Assembly: GCA_019054805.1 (NCBI GenBank)
Contig: JAHQIY010000019.1
Location: 650,001 to 714,000, forward strand
Origin: Brachionus manjavacas
Lineage: Eukaryota; Rotifera; Eurotatoria; Ploima; Brachionidae
Direction of reading: 5' to 3'
DNA length: 64,000 bases
Part shown: in pieces, positions 13,021 through 22,447 of the stretch
Layout: the number at the start of each line of letters is the position of its first letter
Position numbering within the stretch: position 1 is the stretch's first letter
Program-made: the position numbers and the translations under genes
Notes under the pieces: model-generated
Databases searched by the model: none
Seen by the model: the letters and a program-made list of their open reading frames with translations, nothing else
Told to the model about the DNA's origin: nothing

Positions 13021-14464
13021 ATGCTTTGTGAATTTTGCAGTAAAGACATGGAAGATTTGTATCTATTGACTTTACCATGTGGTTATGTGGTTTGCCATGA
13101 TCACTTGAGAATCCAGGCCGCTCAATTCAAATGTCTAGTGTGTCAATACCACTTTGTCGAAACTAAAATGTGCTATGAAATGAGGAAGAATAAGACAAAA
13201 CTGAATAAAATTGATTTTTAAAAAAAAAAAAAATATAAAGAGCTATGTGATAAATTTGGCCATTTGGATAATAAAATTATTGATAACCAATTTGGTGAAA
13301 TAATCGATGAATTGAGTCAAAGACGCAAATATTTATTGGAAAAATTTAAAACAAAGATAGACGATCATTATCTCATATTAAAAGAACAGTTAGAACGAGA
13401 GGAGTCGTATTTTTTACAATACGTCAAGCCCTCGTTGGAAAAAATAGACACCGAAGAGATTAGAAAAAATTTGAATTTGAATTCAAATTTGAATCCTAGA
13501 GATGAATTATTTTATTTAATTGAAAAAAATGATTATATTTCAGATTTAAAAAATAAAAAAAAAATTAACGAATTATTACAATTCAGTGAAAATTTAAGAA
13601 AATTAAAGTCCGAATTAAATTGTGAAATTTTAGATTTGGATGAGTCAAAGTTATTTGGCAAATTCAATCAAACAATCTTACCAATATTTACAATTAACAA
13701 TATTTAAAACCATTGTCATTTGATAGCCGTGGATCATTCCAATTCAACTTTAATTAAAATAAACCCCTTAAATGGTGAGCTAACTGAAATATCCAAGTTT
13801 AAAATAAGTTATTTTTTTTTCTTATGATGATCAAATTGTTACTATTAGTGAAGAAAACTTCATCACAATTTGGAAAGAAGACCAATGTTCACAAAATTTT
13901 AAATTATTTGATGAAAAAATTTACTTAGCTTGTTTATTTGAGAATAAGTTAATAGCTTTAATTAAAATGAATGAAATTTGTGTTATTGATTTGACCAAGG
14001 AAACAATTGAGAATTCATTTTCTACTCAAAACGTTCCTGTTCACACATTGAAAGCTTTATCTCAAGATACCGTAATATTTGGTCATGATAATTTGATAAT
14101 AATGTGGAATATTCAGACAGGAAGAAATATAAATTCATTCTGCACTGCTGCTAGAACATTGACAATTGAAAGAATAGATGATAAGAAATTTTTGGCTGGA
14201 TTAAATGATGGGCAATTATATGAATACAAAAATTCACTAACCGGTCCATTTTGTTGTCATTCTGGTCCGGTAAAATGTATTAAAGTGTGTGATGATGGAA
14301 ACATATTAACTTTTGGCTCTAATGACGGAATTAAATTATGGACCGGAGAAAATATGAAACTTTTGCATCATTTTGAATATAATACGAACCTTAGTCCTTT
14401 CAAAACCTTTTTTAAACAGAATCTTGGTTTTTGTAAATTCATTTGGCGAAGTTTATTCAAATAA
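13021..14464 (+). pseudogene. broken RING-like / coiled-coil / WD40 protein gene
   Basis: From ATG 13021 the reading begins with a RING-like zinc finger, CEFC...LPCGYVVCHDHL...FKCLVC, spaced C-x2-C...C-x4-C-x-H...C-x2-C. A charged helical stretch follows (13264-13707), then beta-propeller sequence (about 13710-14464) with WD-type strands such as IIMWNIQTG, CHSGPVKCIKV and GIKLWTG. The order RING, coiled coil, WD40 suggests an E3-ligase-like architecture. It is interrupted by an in-frame TAA at 13219-13221 just before a run of A, a stop at 13705-13707, and a frame change near 13820 in a run of T. A small intron or homopolymer assembly errors could explain some lesions, so a functional gene is not excluded. 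Composition is like the neighbouring host genes. Confidence 0.6.
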
Positions 14465-14689
14465 AATATATGATAGATCATTGATGATTCATTAAAAAAA
14501 CTATTTAATAATAATAATAATAATTATTTATTTTTAAAATAAATTCTAATAAATATTTGTTTTTAGTTTTGACACTTATTCGAATAGCAAAATATTTGAA
14601 AAGAGGGAAAAGTTTGGATCAAAATTTGAATATGGCAAATCTTTATTGATTAGACAACCCATTTTACTTTAGACTTTGAATTATTTTTT

Positions 14690-14797
14690 TTTTTAAATTT
14701 AAAGTAAAAAGTAAAAAAATTCAAGGTCAAGTCACTGACTTGACTTTTAAAAGACTTTAAAATGACTTTTTTTTATGACTTTTGCCCAAGTCTGTTT
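14690..14797. mobile_element. fragment related to the TGACTT-repeat MITE
   Basis: A dense cluster of AAGTCA/TGACTT hexamers ends in CAAGTCTG at about 14790-14797. The same hexamers and the same CAGACTTG terminus define the MITE at 36732-37354. Only one end is recognisable here, between the RING/WD40 pseudogene and the LTR element. Confidence 0.4.
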
Positions 14798-14868
14798 TAA
14801 ACAACTCTTATTATTATTTTATCGATACCAATGCCCTGATTCCCAATTATATTTTCAATGTTTCTTAT

Positions 14869-15108
14869 TGTCATACCCAAAGACAATTATCTTGAAAACA
14901 AAGTAACTTTATAATATTTAAAAGATGTCGCTTTTAAATATTCTAAGTTGTTTGTGAAAACTTTATTTATTTGTTCAAACTTTTAATATAAATAAATTTA
15001 CGAGCCAGCTACCAGAGGAGATATATAATATATATATTCTGACTGGCAAGTGAAATAAAATTGTCTTTTATTTATCCTTGCTTGTGTCATCCATTTATTG
15101 GCGTGACA
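14869..15108 (+). repeat. 5' LTR
   Basis: A 240-bp direct repeat of 17957-18196, beginning TGTCA and ending TGACA, a perfect 5-bp inverted terminus. It contains a TATATAATATATATAT stretch that could serve as core promoter and an AATAAA polyadenylation-type hexamer about 55 bp before the end. Confidence 0.95.
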
Positions 15109-15112
15109 TAAT

Positions 15113-15128
15113 TGGTGGCAGCGGTGTT
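15113..15128 (+). other. putative primer-binding site
   Basis: Four bases after the 5' LTR the sequence reads TGGTGGCAGCGGTG. The TGG start is complementary to the CCA 3' end of a tRNA, which is where reverse transcription of Ty3/gypsy elements begins. I cannot say which tRNA. Confidence 0.6.
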
Positions 15129-15305
15129 TGCAACCAACAAAAGAAAAACTCAAAGAGAAAGTTTGAGTTCGCGGTAAACACCCTAACAGGTGGTACCTAA
15201 AGGGTATAACCGGACTTTTTCCAACTCTAAACTAGTTAGGTAGGATAACAATTCCAGAGTGACGGCGATTTGTTTTCAATATTACACAAACTAATCGTTA
15301 ATCAA

Positions 15306-15911
15306 ATGGATAAGTTCGTTGGTACTAAGGCGTTATTCAAGATTCTCGCTTGGTATTGCAGAGAGGGTAAAACGTTTGACGAAGCAGCTTTTAAACGTTT
15401 TAAAACTGATAAAGTAAAAGATTTCAGTAATCTACAAAAGTACAACGAAGATTTTAAATTTGAAACTATTAGGACATTCGTAGAAGAATATTTCACGAAT
15501 GTAGATGTGTCCAAGTTAACTGACCATGAACAAAAAATTATTGAAAATCATCAAAAACACGAAATATTCGTGGATTGCGATGTTCTTGATGAGTTGAAGC
15601 AACACATGTGTGGAGGAAGTGATACTGTCGAAAAAAAGACAAATTTTAATGCGACTTTCATTAACAATATTGAACCACTTTGGCAACTTTGAAATTTGAA
15701 AAAAGCTTTCAATAAAGCATTCAAATCAAGCGCAAGCGAAAATGCCAATAAGGCATTATTGGGTCGTTTCAGGACAGGTATAATACCGGAAATACAGAGT
15801 TTTATGTGCACAACGGAACCGAAAAACTACGAAGAAGCGGTAGAATTGGCGAGTAAAATAGAAAAATCACTCGAGTTAAGACTCAGCACGATGACAATTA
15901 ACATTTTTTAA
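15306..15911 (+). pseudogene. gag-like ORF of the LTR element, split by an in-frame TGA
   Basis: From ATG 15306 one frame runs to TAA at 15909-15911 apart from a single TGA at 15690-15692. The second half has the capsid-like pattern RFRTGIIPEIQSFM...NYEEAVELA, typical of Ty3/gypsy Gag, where it lies in the helical capsid domain. No zinc-knuckle nucleocapsid motif remains, so the C-terminus is lost in the deletion that joins gag to integrase. The TGA may be a mutation, a readthrough codon or a sequencing error. Two Gag pieces of about 128 and 72 residues are short compared with usual gypsy Gag. Confidence 0.65.
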
Positions 15912-17149
15912 AAGATGGAATATTATTCAAAAATTATAAAAAATATCAATCAAAAATGATGTTACCAAAAAGTCTAGTACCAAAAATTCTCAAAGAATGC
16001 CACGAAGAACTCAGCGGTGGACATTTAGGTATTAAAAGAACATATGCCAAAATAAGACAAAAATATCTTTGGGCTGATATGACCAAAGACGTAAAAGCAT
16101 GGATTAACTCATGTAAAACTTGTGCTATGACTAAAAATCCACATCCAACAAAGGCAACATTAGTGCCAATTAACGATTTCAGCAAGCCATTCGATATGCT
16201 TGGGGTGGATATATTAGGCCCTCTTCCGGAAACACCAAGAAACAACAAATACATACTTATATTTACATACTACCTTTCAAAATGGGTAGAAGCTTTTCCA
16301 ATAAAAAAGATTGATGCAGCAACAATAGCGAAAATTTTTGTCGAAGAAATAATTACAAGGCACTCAGCACCGAAAAAATTGTTATCAGATCAGGGTAGAC
16401 AATTTATGTCGAATTTAGTTCAAGAGATTTGTAACTACATGAGAATAAAGAAACTTGCTACAACACCATATCATCCTCAAACAAACGGACAAACTGAACG
16501 TTTTAATAAAACTATTTGCCAAATCCTTAGCACATTTTGTAACGATCATCAAACCAATTGGGATGAATACATCAATGTAGCATTATTTGCATACAGAACC
16601 AGTCACCATGAAACCACCGGAAAAACGCCGTTTGAATTATTATATTGTAGTGATGCCAGGCTACCAATCGAATTAGATAAACATGCAATTATCCAATTAA
16701 AAAATTATAATAGAATATGGCATGAAACAAAGTTAAGGATCGAAAAGGTAAATGTAAAACGAAAAACACATTACGATAAAAAGCGTAGTTTGGTCAATTT
16801 CAAGGAAAACGATTTGGTAAGAATAAATTCTCCAGCAATTAAGCAAGGTCTAACTCATAAGCTCAATAAAAACAAATGGATAGGACCATTTAAAGTTCAA
16901 AGAATTATCAATGATGTGAACGCTGAGATAGAACAAGAAAAAGGAAAGACCAAAATAGTACATATAAACAGATTGAAGCACGCCGAAAGTTTGTATCAAA
17001 TTAAAGAGCCAAAAAGCATTTTAAAAAAAAAAAACTACTGCAGTCAATCGAAAGTTAAAAAACATGTAAGCTTTGGCAACGATACTAAAATGGATTTAGT
17101 AAAGCCAAAATATTCTTATAATCTTAGGCCTAGAATTAAACGAGTGTAA
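15902..17149 (+). CDS. retroviral-type integrase (Ty3/gypsy pol remnant)
   Basis: The frame is open from 15902, with the first ATG at 15956. It begins KDGILFKN, the usual lead-in after RNase H in gypsy polyproteins. An HHCC zinc-binding domain follows (HEELSGGH...CKTC), then the catalytic core with D in GVDILGPLP, D in LLSDQGRQF and E in HPQTNGQTERFNK. A GPY/F module (WIGPFKV) lies near the C-terminus. All three catalytic acids and the zinc ligands are present, so the enzyme could still join element ends to target DNA. There is no upstream RT or RNase H; either an internal start or fusion with Gag by frameshift (frame 0 to frame +2) would be needed for expression. Confidence 0.92.
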   Translation, partial: HFLKDGILFKNYKKYQSKMMLPKSLVPKILKECHEELSGGHLGIKRTYAKIRQKYLWADMTKDVKAWINSCKTCAMTKNPHPTKATLVPINDFSKPFDMLGVDILGPLPETPRNNKYILIFTYYLSKWVEAFPIKKIDAATIAKIFVEEIITRHSAPKKLLSDQGRQFMSNLVQEICNYMRIKKLATTPYHPQTNGQTERFNKTICQILSTFCNDHQTNWDEYINVALFAYRTSHHETTGKTPFELLYCSDARLPIELDKHAIIQLKNYNRIWHETKLRIEKVNVKRKTHYDKKRSLVNFKENDLVRINSPAIKQGLTHKLNKNKWIGPFKVQRIINDVNAEIEQEKGKTKIVHINRLKHAESLYQIKEPKSILKKKNYCSQSKVKKHVSFGNDTKMDLVKPKYSYNLRPRIKRV

Positions 17150-17199
17150 ATATATCTAACATTTAATGTGAAGATTTTAGTTTCAACAGAATTACGAAA

Positions 17200-17652
17200 A
17201 TGCCAATTTCAAAATCAAAGCTTTGGAAAATACAAAAAGAGAAAGAATTAAGAAACAAAAATGGAATGACTACGAAACTTCCGAACTACGAAAGGAAAAG
17301 AAGTCCTTCACCAAACACATACGCAAATCGGAAGGCGATGAAAAATGAAATTAAACAAAGAAATATGGGAAAGAAAACAAAACAAAAAGAAGCTTCAAAA
17401 TTAAGTGAATTTATTAAAGCAAAAATCAAAGAAGGAGAAAGAAAGTTTAAGCAAGAGCAGGATATTTACATAAATCTGAATTACAAGCAAAGAAGAGCAA
17501 TTTTGATAAAAAAAAAAAGGGAAAAATGGGAACAAGAAAACAGACAAAAAGACGAAGGAAAAGAAAATCAAGAGAAACCAAACAATGAGCAACACGAAGA
17601 ACATAGCAATCAGACAAAAGAAAACGAAGAAAATCATGCAGATCGAAGTTAA
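17200..17652 (+). CDS. lysine/glutamate-rich ORF in the env position of the LTR element
   Basis: A 150-codon ORF starting at ATG 17200, 50 bp after the integrase stop. It is dominated by K, E, N and Q, has no hydrophobic segment and so no envelope-like character, and is predicted to be helical or disordered. It overlaps the J-domain frame (17607-17840) by 46 bp in the -1 frame. No family recognised. Its position between integrase and the polypurine tract and its continuation into a J domain suggest it is the N-terminal part of a two-part accessory protein. Confidence 0.6.
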   Translation: MPISKSKLWKIQKEKELRNKNGMTTKLPNYERKRSPSPNTYANRKAMKNEIKQRNMGKKTKQKEASKLSEFIKAKIKEGERKFKQEQDIYINLNYKQRRAILIKKKREKWEQENRQKDEGKENQEKPNNEQHEEHSNQTKENEENHADRS

Positions 17653-17840
17653 AAATCAAACTACCAACTGGTGAGAATTGCTCAGAGATCCTAGAATTAA
17701 AAGAAGATTTTACATTAGCAACAATAAGAAACCAATACGTCAAACTCAGTTTGAAATACCATCCAGACAAGGGAAATTATGATGGAGAACGCATGAAACT
17801 CATAAATGCAGCATACAAAAAACTTAAAAACCTTTTTTAA
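17607..17840 (+). CDS. DnaJ-type J domain at the 3' end of the LTR element
   Basis: The frame is open from 17607 to TAA 17838-17840. It reads SEILEL, then TIRNQYVKLSLKYHPDK, then GERMKLINAAYKKLKNL: helix I, helix II with the invariant HPD loop, and helix III of a J domain, the module that stimulates Hsp70 ATPase. The whole domain is present and nothing follows it. There is no ATG ahead of it in this frame, so it needs a -1 frameshift from the charged ORF, splicing, or a corrected indel in the 46-bp overlap. I see no canonical slippery heptamer there. A J domain is not a standard part of Ty3/gypsy elements; capture from a host gene is the simplest explanation. Confidence 0.8.
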   Translation, partial: QSDKRKRRKSCRSKLKIKLPTGENCSEILELKEDFTLATIRNQYVKLSLKYHPDKGNYDGERMKLINAAYKKLKNLF

Positions 17841-17942
17841 TTTTTATATTTTTTATTTTACTCTATTTTTGTTTTGTAATACTTGGTTTTCAAGAAAAAT
17901 AATTATCTAGTTCAAATTTTCCTTTATAAAAGAAAAATTTTA

Positions 17943-17956
17943 AAAAGAAAAGGGGA
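17943..17956 (+). other. polypurine tract
   Basis: AAAAGAAAAGGGGA abuts the TG of the 3' LTR. A purine run at this place primes plus-strand synthesis in LTR retrotransposons. Confidence 0.8.
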
Positions 17957-18196
17957 TGTCATACCCAAAGACAATTATCTTGAAAACAAAGTAACTTTAT
18001 AATATTTAAAAGATGTCGCTTTTAAATATTCTAAGTTGTTTGTGAAAACTTTATTTATTTGTTCAAACTTTTAATATAAATAAATTTACGAGCCAGCTAC
18101 CAGAGGAGATATATAATATATATATTCTGACTGGCAAGTGAAATAAAATTGTCTTTTATTTATCCTTGCTTGTGTCATCCATTTATTGGCGTCACA
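17957..18196 (+). repeat. 3' LTR
   Basis: 240 bp, differing from the 5' LTR only near its end (GCGTCACA here, GCGTGACA there). It is followed by TTAT, the target duplication. Confidence 0.95.
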
Positions 18197-18200
18197 TTAT

Positions 18201-19450
18201 AAATGTTGAAGGCGGGTTAATGAATAATAAAACAAGTGTCCTTTTGAATAGTTTATTAAATAATTGTTGAGTTCTAACAATTTGTATAAGTGGTGTAATA
18301 ACTAAAATATATCTCCGTGGCACTGAGAATGGATTCATTATTTATATCCATTAGTTCGTGTCAAGAACACGGGCTTATAATTAAGACAAAATGTGAGCTA
18401 TTAAATTAATGTTTATATCAGCATCTAGAAGCGTCTATTTTCTGAGATACGTGACAAGTATATTAATTCTTACTTATCATTGCGCATCAGTTGAGAAGCT
18501 GATGATCAAGTGATTCGTAGGGTGTATTAAAAAGATTTACATGTGCTAATTATTGCGTATAGTATCTCATTTGTGTTAAAATAATATGACAAGGTAGCTT
18601 AACTATTAGTTTTTCCCATAGAAAGCATCTAATGACTCTATCGAAAACCTTCGACGCGTCAATCGCGCAAACAAATGTTTTTCTTTTCCCACATCTTCCT
18701 AATGAGATCGTTTACCGAAGTATGGTTTATTTTTATTTTCTTTACTTTTTACTTTCATTTTTTTAGCTTATTTACTTGATTTTGATTTTTTTTATTCTCA
18801 AGGAGCCTTAGCTCGGTACAGAAAACAAATAAATAAATAAATAAAATAAATAATAATGGTAATAGCGTGTGAACACGAACTCTTTTTTTAACCAAACTGC
18901 TTTGGACTATCACAATAAAATCTATTAATTTACAGCAGAATTATCTTCTGGTATAATTGAAAGTGGGTCCGATAATATAATTGGTCTGAGATAAGATACT
19001 TTAATTTATTTTGTGATATCTTTTAAAACTAGGAAGGCATTACTTGATTTTGTACGCATGTCTTTAGCAGACTAGTCTGATTAATTCTTCACATATTCCG
19101 TGCTTGAAAATTTCCAGTGTAACATTTGATGTCCCAGTTGCCTTGCAATCTTAGAGATTCTTGATAACATTTTTTACGTGATTCTTGGTACAATTGAAAT
19201 TCAGTTTTACTCCAGCTTGTTTCTGTTCAGCTTGTTTTTTAGTTTTACATTAAGTTTACTTTTAACAATTACGATATTTTCCCTCTTTTTTGTCGAAAAG
19301 CTTTTTTGCAGTCTTTAAGTTCTTGTCGTGTTTTTTCGTTTTTAAATGAGCTTTGACTATTGTTCAAATATCTGCTATGATCTACTAGATTATTTACGAA
19401 GAATGTGTTGTTCTTGATGCCATGACAGTTGTATGTGATAATGGTTGTTT
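18201..19450 (-). pseudogene. degenerate LINE (non-LTR retrotransposon) on the minus strand
   Basis: On the minus strand the 19.3-19.4 kb part gives a linker-type sequence with TRQELKDCKKAFRQKRGK, and the 18.6-18.7 kb part gives VCAIDASKVFDRVIR, the reverse-transcriptase motif A block (catalytic D followed by FD). Many stops and frameshifts interrupt the reading. It is split at about 18740-18850 by a plus-strand LINE 3' tail of a different family. Its 3' limit is unclear; 18201-18600, directly after the LTR element, is probably its 3' part or unrelated sequence. Confidence 0.55.
18740..18850 (+). mobile_element. LINE 3' tail inserted into the minus-strand LINE
   Basis: TTTTTTTAGCTTATTTACTTG, then a T-rich block, then AAGGAGCCTTAGCTCGGTAC and CAGAAAACAAATAAATAAAT repeats: the same 3' end as at 8.2, 47.1 and 48.4 kb. 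The two flanking segments both belong to the minus-strand LINE, so this is a nested insertion. Confidence 0.7.
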
Positions 19451-22160
19451 TTGCGTTTGAGTATTTTAGTTATTTATGAATAAAAAATAATTAAATTTAA
19501 AATTATTTACTAAATTTTATCTAAAATCAATTCTTCTTTCAACTGAAGAAAAAATGTAGTTATTAACAAACAAATTTTTTATCTGTTTTTTTTTTTACTT
19601 ATTTGTTTAATAATTTTTAAATCTTAAATCGGTTTAAGCTTAATTTTTCATATTTTAAATAATAGACTTCAAATTTCAGTGCTAAATTATCTATTAAGTT
19701 TTTTAATTAATTATTAAAAATAATAATCTAATTTTAGTTTTCCGATTTTAACCATTATTTTTTTAAGAAAAAAATCCAAATTAAAACCAAAATTTATGAT
19801 TTAAGGATTAGGTTCTCTATAAAAAGGAATCGATGATACGCTGCCCTAGGCGAAAAATAGAATTTTGGGTTTTAGCCTTTGGGCTTATTTGCAAGGATAT
19901 ACGGTGTTGTTTTTAAAAAGTTCTCTAAATTCAAAAATACAACTTTTCTCCTTAATAAATTTAAATTCCGGATTTTCGCTTTGGAAAATTGAATTTCCCA
20001 TGAAAATTCTCTAAACTAGTCAAGTATTTATAAATATCAAAATTTATTTCCAAAATTTTTCCCATCAAATTTAAAAGTATAATTTAAATGAATTAAAAAT
20101 TGAAGTTTATTTGCATTAAATTATCAGAAAATTGTAAGAATCACTTACTATAAAGTTTCAATTCCAAACAACCAGGGAAATAATTTTTTAATAAAATAAA
20201 ATAAAAATAATTCAATTCATTAATGACTCTCTCTATCTGAGCTTTAATCTAAGCTCAATTTAAATCAGAAATTCTCAACAAAAATATAGATTTTGTACTA
20301 CAAATTTTTCTGTAAGTTTTAAAAGTTCAAACAATTAATTTTTCATTTAACAGTTCAGTTTAAAGAAAATAATTTAAGAAATTTTTGCCAATAAATTGAT
20401 TATTTTTAACAAATTGTATATAAATTTCAAATTGAAAAATAAAATTCTAAATCACCTAATTCAAAATTATTTAAGTAGCGATGACAGAATTTTAACGTTT
20501 AGATAAATAGATAGATAAAATAAATAAACTAAATTGCGGAAAAAAAATTCAAATTAGAATTGATCATACATCATAAATCACAAAGTGTAAATATTTTATT
20601 TGATCATTTTTATTTGCGGTTTATTAAAAGTTTAATTTTTATTTATTCAATTTAATGAACCATACTTGTTTCATGCTGTTTCATCATGAAGTTTAGAAAT
20701 CCCAAATCTGTCAATTTAAATTATTGAGAAGGAATTTCATTTTTTTAATTGTTGGATGGTTTGTATGAAAATTTTCGATGCCTTCGTTTAACTGTACCGG
20801 GCTAAAGCTCACTCAGATCAAAAATTAAAATTAACAGTAAATAAAATTGAATTAAATCTTTTAAAGAATATTTTATTTTTTTCAAAGAACGCCTTAAAGG
20901 CGATGTAAAAAAAATTTAAGAGTTCAAAGGGATCAAATCCCGAGGTTTAATAATTTCAATTTTATTATTAATAATATTTCATCGGACTTAGTTCGTAAAA
21001 AATTATTAATAATAAAATTAAAATTATTAAAATTTTCAAAAAATCCAAGTCACTTTTTTCATGGAAACAGCTCAATAATATGAACAAAACAGAATTTTTT
21101 CCAGGTACAGCTTCGCCTTACTTTAAACTTAAGAAGTACGGCATTTCTCTTAAGTTATTACAACTTTAGTCTCAACCTCAGCGAGAGTTTGCAAAATCTT
21201 TGCAACTCACTTCCAATACTTTGAAATAAGGTGCACTTTTGCATAAATTTGTTTTGCAGACTTTCTTAGCAATTGAGAAAACGGTTTTTCACTTTGATAC
21301 ATTTAAAAAAAAAGTTAAGGACCATTATTTAAAAATTTTAAATTGTTTCCTTTTTTAGGAATTTTGTTGAAAATTCTAGTGACGTTCTCGGCTTAATCAA
21401 TTTAAATCGAGCAAAAAATAGTTGGCAATCAAATGGAGAATTTTTTAAAATTTTTATTTTATTTTATTTTTCTAAAATACTCAAGCAAGCTAACAATTTT
21501 TAAAGTTAAAAAATTTAGTCAAAAAACTGGTTTAATTGTTCTTTGAAAACAAAAAAAATAATCGAATAACTCAATTATCAGTTACCAATGGTACAAATTG
21601 CAGCAAATATTTAAAAGAGACATTGATTCATCTATTGACAACAACAACAACAACAAAAAATGATTGAACTTTTTGTTCTTTTTAGAAAATTATTTTTTCA
21701 TTAAAAAATTTCCCTAATTATAAGTCTATTAGATTTAAAATTAGATTTTAAAAAGTACAAAAAGAACATTCTTTTTGACCATATAAAGTCAAAAAGGATA
21801 AAAAGGACGTCTATTCTAGACAAAGGCTAATATTAAAAAGAACATCCTTTCAAAATAGAGAGTATATCTAAGGGCCCGTTGTCAATAGGCCTAATAATTT
21901 TTTTTTTTTTTAATTTTTTTAAATTTAATTTTTTGTACTTATAAGAAATCGAATTGTGTGGAATGTTTTTATCATTGTGCTAATCAGAAATTGATTGTGC
22001 TGAAATAATATTCCCTATTTATATTAATATTTAAAATCAAAATGTTTTTAACTGCTTAATATTTTGAAGTAAGAGAAGAAAAAAAAAGCATTTTGAAGTT
22101 TATTTATATTTGGTTATTTTTTTTCCTTGTGTATTTTACACAATTTTAGAAAATTACTCA
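19451..22160. other. AT-rich intergenic sequence with small repeat remnants
   Basis: No gene. At 21535-21640 a segment resembles 22255-22330 (shared ATTGCAGCAAATATTTAAAA), a partial duplicate of the end of the small secreted ORF downstream. At about 20790-20825 the reverse complement reads GAGCTTTAGCCCGGTACAG, like the LINE tail signature. At 20885-20905 and 32523-32545 short GCC...GGC hairpins followed by GATGT recur; they may mark the 3' ends of another minus-strand element family. Confidence 0.4.
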
Positions 22161-22343
22161 ATGAAATTCAAATTCGTATTATTTATTTTTCTTTTTTTGA
22201 ATAAAGGGAAACTTAAATCAAAGTCGTTCGATGAAAAAGAATTGATAAATTTAGAAAAAACAAGAAATATGACAATTACCAGTTTTTTACAAGGTACTAA
22301 TTGCAGCAAATATTTAAAAGAGATATCGATTAATTCGATTTAA
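22161..22343 (+). CDS. small putative secreted protein next to the GPCR
   Basis: 60 codons from ATG 22161. Residues 1-15 are hydrophobic after a KFK start (FVLFIFLFLN), like a signal peptide, followed by a short polar region with two N-glycosylation sequons (NMT, NCS). It ends 104 bp before the start of the GPCR gene. It does not fuse to that gene, because an in-frame TAA at 22439-22441 precedes the GPCR ATG. A degenerate copy of its 3' half lies at 21.5-21.6 kb. It may be a small secreted peptide or the relic of a receptor N-terminus; no family recognised. Confidence 0.35.
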   Translation: MKFKFVLFIFLFLNKGKLKSKSFDEKELINLEKTRNMTITSFLQGTNCSKYLKEISINSI

Positions 22344-22447
22344 GTTTTTTTGTTGTTATTATTTAAAAGAAATGTGATATTTATGGCATTAAAATTTTTC
22401 AAATATAAAATTAAAAATAAAGTCAGCAAAAATTGTTTTAATCGAAT

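Larger units (their letters stand above)
14869..18196 (+). mobile_element. Ty3/gypsy-type LTR retrotransposon, internally deleted, with a 3' J-domain ORF
   Basis: Complete insertion of 3328 bp: two 240-bp LTRs (14869-15108, 17957-18196) that I align with one mismatch, and a 4-bp target duplication TTAT at 14865-14868 and 18197-18200. In order it holds a primer-binding site, a gag-like ORF split by one TGA, an integrase ORF, a lysine/glutamate-rich ORF, a J domain and a polypurine tract. No protease, reverse transcriptase or RNase H is present: gag sequence runs into the integrase N-terminus within a few bases near 15900. The near-identical LTRs imply recent insertion, so this copy was probably reverse-transcribed by enzymes supplied in trans, or lost them after insertion. 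Family membership rests on the HHCC, DDE and GPY/F features of the integrase. Confidence 0.9.

Noticed and set aside
17401-17770. Phe-rich minus-strand ORFs in the LTR element, suggestive of membrane proteins
   Set aside because: They are the complement of lysine/glutamate-rich codons; the plus-strand J domain shows which strand is coding.
18495-18525. CTGATGA motif, considered as hammerhead ribozyme core
   Set aside because: No matching GAAA and no flanking stems in the right positions.
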